The notes under the pieces are model-generated. The model worked only from the letters and a program-made list of their open reading frames with translations, had not been told where the DNA came from and ran no database searches. The translations under genes and the position numbers were made by a program. Below, piece by piece: positions 13,484 through 17,328 of a stretch of DNA of 17,328 nucleotides (the first letter of the stretch is position 1; the number at the start of each line of letters is the position of its first letter). Where the stretch lies: NCBI GenBank assembly GCA_031267335.1, contig JAIRZH010000014.1, positions 1 through 17,328 of the forward strand. The letters run 5' to 3'. Source of the DNA: Oscillospiraceae bacterium (GTDB lineage: Bacteria > Bacillota > Clostridia > Oscillospirales > Acutalibacteraceae).

Positions 13484-14809
13484 TTATAAAATTTTGCCAT
13501 AAACAACAGATTTTATTACATAAACTACTTTACAATCAACAAATTTTCCAATAAATTTTGAATAATCTTTATCTAATTTAATTATAACATTTCCTCGAGT
13601 TCTACACTTCGTGAAACCATCTTTGTATGAATCAACTAACACTCTATAGATTTCACCTAGCATTTTAGCAAGAATTTTTTCAGATATCAAATTTTGTAAA
13701 TTTTTAAGTTTTTGTAGCCTTTCAACTTTCTCGGAACGCGGCAATAAATCCGGAATTTTGCTCGCAGCTGTTCCTGAACGTGATGAATATATAAATGTAA
13801 AAATTGACGTAAATTGCGCCTTTTTAATCACAGAAAGAGTTTCTTCGAAATCGCTTTGATCTTCACCAGGGAAACCAATTATTATATCACTTGTAATAGT
13901 TAAATCAGGAATTTTCATTCGAGCATAATTTATGATTTCAAGATATTTTTCTTTTGTGTATTTTCTATTCATTAATTTTAAGATTTTATTACTTCCGGAT
14001 TGTAGCGGAAGATGCAAATGTCTACCAAAATGTAAACTTTTCGCAAGGGTATCTATAAGATCAAAACTTAAATCCTTTGGATGTGATGTCATAAATTGTA
14101 AGACAAATTCTCCATTAATTTCATCAATTTTCTTAATAAGAGAAGCAAAATTTGTTTCTTTATCCTGATATGAATTTACATTTTGTCCAATTAAATTTAT
14201 TTCTTTGTATCCATTTTTGGATAAATTTTTAATTTCGTTTATAATATCTGAAGAAAATCGGCTTATTTCGCGCCCACGTACGAATGGAACTACACAATAC
14301 GAACAAAAATTATTACATCCAGTCATAATTGATACTAATGCCTTAAATTTGCTTGTTCTTTTTACAAATTTTTTTTCGTGAGGAGCATTAAAAACTTTGT
14401 TAGTAAGTTTTTCACATAATAATTTTGAAAAAACATTTATGGACTTCGCCCCAAAACAAATATCTACAAACGGATAACTAAAAAAAATTTTATCACGAAT
14501 TTCTTTTTGTTCAGTCATACAACCGTAAATAACTATAATTACATTCGGGTTTACTACTTTGATATTTTTTAGTTTGCCAATATGCCCAAAAATACGATTT
14601 TCTGCCGTATGCCTTACTGCACATGTAACAAAAACAATTAAATTAGCACAGTCGGCATCTAAAGTGAATTCAAATCCAGCAGCAGTAAGAAGCCCACGAA
14701 TCTTTTCTGCATCTGCTTCATTTTGGCGACATCCAAAAACTTTCACAAACGCTTTATAGTTATTATATTTTGATTTAAAAAAATCTTTTATTTTTTCAAT
14801 ATAAAACAT
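13484..14809 (-). CDS. miaB: tRNA-2-methylthio-N6-dimethylallyladenosine synthase MiaB
   Basis: MiaB is a radical-SAM methylthiotransferase that modifies A37 of tRNAs reading UNN codons. The 441-residue protein has the N-terminal UPF0004 domain with C27 (FGCRQN), C63 (VTCAV) and C97 (YGCMTE) for the auxiliary 4Fe-4S cluster, the radical-SAM CNNFCSYC motif (C165, C169, C172), the HLPLQSGSN and IIGFPGE blocks, and a C-terminal TRAM domain from about 375. Length matches the family. RimO and MtaB are close relatives, but GCRQN with NEADAEKI and the CNNFCSYCVVPFVRGRE block fit MiaB best. The ATG at 14809 has only a weak ribosome binding site. pckG starts 5 nt after its stop, so the two are translationally linked. 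Confidence 0.94.
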   Translation of the reverse strand: MFYIEKIKDFFKSKYNNYKAFVKVFGCRQNEADAEKIRGLLTAAGFEFTLDADCANLIVFVTCAVRHTAENRIFGHIGKLKNIKVVNPNVIIVIYGCMTEQKEIRDKIFFSYPFVDICFGAKSINVFSKLLCEKLTNKVFNAPHEKKFVKRTSKFKALVSIMTGCNNFCSYCVVPFVRGREISRFSSDIINEIKNLSKNGYKEINLIGQNVNSYQDKETNFASLIKKIDEINGEFVLQFMTSHPKDLSFDLIDTLAKSLHFGRHLHLPLQSGSNKILKLMNRKYTKEKYLEIINYARMKIPDLTITSDIIIGFPGEDQSDFEETLSVIKKAQFTSIFTFIYSSRSGTAASKIPDLLPRSEKVERLQKLKNLQNLISEKILAKMLGEIYRVLVDSYKDGFTKCRTRGNVIIKLDKDYSKFIGKFVDCKVVYVIKSVVYGKIL

Positions 14810-14852
14810 ATTGCAAAATTCTCGTTTCTTAAAATTAGACTATCAATAATTC

Positions 14853-14861
14853 ATTATATCA
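14853..14861 (-). promoter_or_regulatory. extended -10 promoter of miaB-pckG
   Basis: On the minus strand TGATATAAT is a perfect extended -10 (TG-N-TATAAT). No good -35 is seen 16-18 bp upstream, which extended -10 promoters do not need. The leader to the ATG would be about 35 nt. The stretch from 14862 to 15061 above it holds no recognisable gene. Confidence 0.5.
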
Positions 14862-15061
14862 CAATAAATTATCGCTCTAATTACTTTACATTTTAATTAA
14901 AATATAATACTAAACACAAAAATTTAAAACTATACAGTCTTTCGTTTGAATGAAAATAAACAAACAGACAAAAATAATTTTTTACAATAGATGCTTAAAA
15001 TTCCCAAAAAAAGTTTACGAAGTTACCATCAAAATAAATGTTGCACCATAAAGGATGTATA

Positions 15062-15296
15062 GAGCTTGCTAGGGTCCATCCCCATTACTGTTTAACCACC
15101 ATATTTCAGTATTTTTTGATTTGTACTACGTTAATTTTTTTATAATACGTCAGTATTAAGGAGTATGCGATGAATAATTATAACAGTATTATGAAAATTT
15201 TCCTTTTCCGACCGAAAAATTACTCAAAATCTTGTCATTTCAAATAATAGAAACAAGCCCTGAATATGTGCTGATTAGGAAATATTTGACAAGCTC
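15062..15296. mobile_element. composite A/B element, second copy, partly deleted
   Basis: The ends are GAGCTTGCTA and AATATTTGACAAGCTC, drifted forms of the family A ends, with ATA on the left and TTA (15297-15299) on the right. Family B is inserted after GCTA, the same point as in the 10955 element. The A portion to the right of B keeps only the last 35 bases (from GAATATGTGCTG), so the inner part of A has been lost. It lies just upstream of the ATPase gene. Confidence 0.7.
15072..15261. mobile_element. family B element nested in A, with a small internal insertion
   Basis: GGGTCCATCCCCATTACTG at the left and AATAATAGAAACAAGCCCT at the right are drifted B ends. The left TA (15070-15071) is present; the right one reads GA. 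Compared with the 10966 copy about 30 extra bases lie in the centre (from about 15158), bounded by a repeat of CAGTATT. They include AAGGAG and an ATG. Confidence 0.65.
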
Positions 15297-15353
15297 TTAC
15301 TGTAACACACGTATTAAAAATTGAATAGTGTAGTTTTTAGGAGGGATTGTTAA

Positions 15354-16427
15354 TTGAGAGATAAAATTAAAATTACGCGTTCTTTTCTTGGCACCAGTTC
15401 TCCGTCAGGATTTTATTCAAAATTTGATGTTTTTTATAATCCTGCTGATGGCTGGTACTGTCATGTTTTAAAAGGCAGCCCTGGATGTGGTAAATCCACT
15501 ATGATTCATAAAATTGCAGAAGCTGGGATTAAAAACAAAACAGAAACAGAATTTATTCATTGCTCAGCAGATCCGGATTCATTAGATGGTGTAGTTTTCC
15601 CTGAACTCAAAGCATGTGTAGTCGATGGTACTGCGCCGCATGTTCTAGATCCGGTATACCCAGGGGCAGTAGAGCATATAGTAAATTTAGGCGAATATTG
15701 GAATGCTAAACGTTTAAAAGCATCACGTGATGGGATTATCGAAAGCAATAATGCAAACGTTGTACTGCAAATACGTGCAAAAAAATACCTAGCTGCTTAC
15801 GGTGCGGTTTTTAGTGATAGTTTAGAATCAGCAATTGAAAAAATAGATCCTGGGAAAATTAGAAACTATGCTAAAAAAATGGAAAAAATAATTTTTACTT
15901 CCTATCTTGATAAAACCGCAATCGAAACTCCACGTTTTATCAGCGCCATAACGCCTCAAGGAGTGATTTTTTACGAAGAAAATTTAGAATATTTTGAAAA
16001 TATTTTTGAAATTATGGATCGTTACGGAATTATAGGAGATATTTTACTAAAATATATAAGAAGTGCTGCGATTTCCAATGGATATGATATTACAACATGT
16101 TATAATCCATTAACATTAAACGAACGCATAGAAGCGATTTTGATACCTAAGCTCAATACTGCATTAGTTGTTTCGAACGATTGGCATTCATTATCGGATG
16201 AAATTCAATATAAAAGAATTCACTCAAGCCGATTTTTAATCGATGGAGCAGAAATCAAAGAAAATCCTTTTAATAAAAAAATAGAAAGAGAATTAATATT
16301 TGAAGCAATTTCAAGTATGAAAAAGGCTAAAAAAGTCCATGATGATTTAGAAGATTTTTATGTGAAAGCAATTGATTTTGAAGCATTAAATAAACTCACA
16401 GAAAAAATAATTTCTGAAATTTTTTAA
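15354..16427 (+). CDS. PRK06851-type P-loop ATPase
   Basis: This 357-residue protein matches a conserved, uncharacterised ATPase family of Clostridia and Bacilli. The N-terminal domain has Walker A GSPGCGKST (41-49), then FIHCSADPDSLDGVVFPELK and DGTAPHVLDPVYPGAVEHIV. The C-terminal half (from about 195, FISAITPQGVIFY) is a diverged repeat of the first: YNPLTLNERIEAILIPKLN lines up with SADPDSLDGVVFPELK. In this half the expected P-loop is replaced by GIIGDILLKYI (225-235), so only the first site should bind nucleotide. TTG 15354 is chosen because AGGAGG (15339-15344) lies 9 nt upstream; no ATG is near. It precedes the Cys-rich gene by 80 bp on the same strand. No function is known to me for the family. 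Confidence 0.8.
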   Translation: MRDKIKITRSFLGTSSPSGFYSKFDVFYNPADGWYCHVLKGSPGCGKSTMIHKIAEAGIKNKTETEFIHCSADPDSLDGVVFPELKACVVDGTAPHVLDPVYPGAVEHIVNLGEYWNAKRLKASRDGIIESNNANVVLQIRAKKYLAAYGAVFSDSLESAIEKIDPGKIRNYAKKMEKIIFTSYLDKTAIETPRFISAITPQGVIFYEENLEYFENIFEIMDRYGIIGDILLKYIRSAAISNGYDITTCYNPLTLNERIEAILIPKLNTALVVSNDWHSLSDEIQYKRIHSSRFLIDGAEIKENPFNKKIERELIFEAISSMKKAKKVHDDLEDFYVKAIDFEALNKLTEKIISEIF

Positions 16428-16507
16428 TAGTTTTTCAGGAATTCAAAATTTGGCTTTTGCAAAACTACTATTTTTAAAATTTAATTTTCTATGGAGGAAA
16501 TTCTTTT

Positions 16508-16846
16508 ATGTTTAATTTGTTTGGCGGCGGCGATTTTTGTTCAAATCTAATCTCAATGATGCTATTAAAATCTCTTTTAGAAGGTAGCAGTTGCCCAAAT
16601 AATAATAATAATAATAATTCTCAAAACAGCGGAACTGCTACTTTCCCTGCTAATATTTCTAGTATTCCGAACAATTTTCCAAACGGATGTTGCTGCTGTT
16701 ATTATGGAAATAATGGTTCTAATCTGCCAAGCCCTGTTATGCCTGCCCAAAATAGTATCGGCAATAACCCTGCTAGCACTACTAACGCTACTACTAATGG
16801 TTGTACGAATGGTTGTTGTGGTAGTTGCGGAACATATAATCAATAA
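16508..16846 (+). CDS. Cys- and Asn-rich small protein of unknown function
   Basis: I do not recognise this 112-residue protein. It begins MFNLFGGGDF, followed by a hydrophobic helix (about 12-24, SNLISMMLLKSLL), then a low-complexity region with 24 Asn in all, seven in a row (31-37), and ten Cys: C11, C29, C61-C64 (CCCCYY), C99, C103, C104 and C107, the last four in GCTNGCCGSCGTYNQ. GGAGG (16493-16497) precedes the ATG by 10 nt, so it is very likely a real gene. The Asn run is coded by seven AAT triplets (16598-16618). Short FGG-plus-hydrophobic openings occur in small spore-associated proteins, but that is a weak hint. Disulfide-linked or metal-binding structural roles, or a modified peptide, are all open. 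There is no signal peptide of the usual kind. Confidence 0.7.
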   Translation: MFNLFGGGDFCSNLISMMLLKSLLEGSSCPNNNNNNNSQNSGTATFPANISSIPNNFPNGCCCCYYGNNGSNLPSPVMPAQNSIGNNPASTTNATTNGCTNGCCGSCGTYNQ

Positions 16847-16867
16847 TTTCTAGAATAAAATAACATG

Positions 16868-16987
16868 CTTCTTGCGAAATTCATATTTTCTTTGAAAATT
16901 TGCAGTTACCAAAATATATTAATCACGCTCCGATTTTCGCGCTTCTTATTGCTTATAAATTTTCTAAAAATTTGTCTTCGCAAGAAG
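16868..16987. repeat. inverted repeat after the Cys-rich gene
   Basis: CTTCTTGCGAA (16868-16878) and TTCGCAAGAAG (16977-16987) are perfect 11-bp inverted arms enclosing 98 bp; inside them the pairing is patchy. It may be a short element of another family or a long-armed transcript end. It abuts the family B element that follows. Confidence 0.5.
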
Positions 16988-16994
16988 TCTGCTA

Positions 16995-17156
16995 TAGCCT
17001 GTTCCCGCTATTTGAAATGACAAAATTTCAAGTACTTTTTGATTTGGATAAATAATTTTTTTTTTACAATGCTGGCGTATTGTAAAAAAAAATTTAACGT
17101 AGTACAAATCAAAAAGTGCCAAAATATGGTCGTTAAATGGTAGTGGGAACAGGCTC
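16995..17156. mobile_element. family B miniature inverted-repeat element, free copy
   Basis: This 162-bp element has ends TAGCCTGTTCCCGCTA and the complement of TAGTGGGAACAGGCTC, with TA on both sides (16993-16994 and 17157-17158). The arms pair through CTTTTTGATTTG/CAAATCAAAAAG, and the turn is TTACAATGCTGGCGTATTGTAA. It shares these parts with the B copies nested at 10966 and 15072, and shows that B also moves on its own. It has no gene: the open minus-strand frame across it is a chance reading. Confidence 0.8.
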
Positions 17157-17164
17157 TAAATCTC

Positions 17165-17328
17165 CTTAAAAATCGAATTTTGAGGAGGTCTCTATTATTT
17201 AGTCGTTTTTTCATACTTTGAATTTAGATAATTTTTGGGTAATTTTGGTATTTTTAAAGCTTGTAAATAAGCATATTTAATTTGATTATACTCATTCGAA
17301 TTCAAACTCCAGAATTGGATTCGAATTA
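17165..17328 (-). repeat. 164-bp dispersed repeat, right copy (may continue past the window)
   Basis: It is the near-perfect reverse complement of 487-650. It begins 7 bp after the TA flank of the B element and is still matching at the last base of the window, so its true outer border is not visible. The pair encloses 16.5 kb of core genes. Confidence 0.85.

Noticed and set aside
16577..16843. Open minus-strand frame opposite the Cys/Asn-rich gene
   Set aside because: It mirrors the low-complexity repeats, has no ribosome binding site, and gives only Thr/Ile/Ser runs.
17008..17214. Minus-strand 68-codon frame near the right edge
   Set aside because: It lies across the palindromic B element and half of the 164-bp repeat, so its coding look comes from repeat sequence.
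487..17328. The whole window as one large transposon with the 164-bp repeats as its ends
   Set aside because: The enclosed genes are core housekeeping genes (infC, rplT, metG, miaB, pckG, nrdD) and no transposase or cargo is present, so dispersed repeats are the simpler view.

Overview
The window comes from a strongly AT-rich, low-GC Gram-positive genome. A clostridial (Bacillota, Clostridia) anaerobe is the best guess. The support is an oxygen-sensitive class III ribonucleotide reductase with NrdR boxes, a YlmC/YmxH-family sporulation protein, a PRK06851-type P-loop protein, GTP-type PEP carboxykinase and strong AGGAGG-type ribosome binding sites. There is no rRNA, tRNA, CRISPR array, intact transposase or phage gene. 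The genes are mostly housekeeping, but the intergenic space is unusually full of short palindromic repeats.

Layout. Positions 1-163 (-) hold the first 54 codons of a secreted protein. Positions 669-3310 (-) hold the translation operon infC-rpmI-rplT followed by dprA. Positions 3556-4125 (-) encode a membrane-anchored protein I cannot name. Positions 4584-6890 (+) form an NrdR-type promoter/operator, a structured leader, a small CPKC redoxin and nrdD. Then come a YmxH-type sporulation gene (7171-7458, +) and a sodium-symporter-fold transporter closely followed by metG (7798-10954, +). On the minus strand miaB runs into GTP-PEPCK (14809 down to 11703). On the plus strand a PRK06851-type ATPase (15354-16427) is followed by a Cys/Asn-rich 112-residue protein (16508-16846).

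Mobile DNA. At least two families of miniature, transposase-less inverted-repeat elements are present. Family A (about 145-160 bp, ends GAGCCTGTC, flanked by TTA or TAA) occurs at 4259, 6913, 10955 and 15062, with a decayed copy near 7481. Family B (about 160 bp, ends near GCCTGTTCC, flanked by TA) occurs at 16995 and also sits inside the A copies at 10966 and 15072, at the same place in each. A third long hairpin lies at 11291-11459. A 164-bp repeat with about 162 identical positions lies at 487-650 and, inverted, at 17165-17328, where the window ends.

Main observations. (1) infC and dprA both appear to start at AUA codons 8 nt behind clear Shine-Dalgarno sequences; the dprA start restores a missing N-terminal segment and suggests shared control by IF3. 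(2) The nrd promoter has one NrdR box filling its -35/-10 spacer and a second box downstream, then two GC-rich hairpins directly before the ribosome binding site. (3) A palindromic composite element has inserted exactly at the metG stop codon. (4) An ATPase with a degenerate second P-loop domain is paired with a Cys-rich, Asn-rich protein of unknown role.
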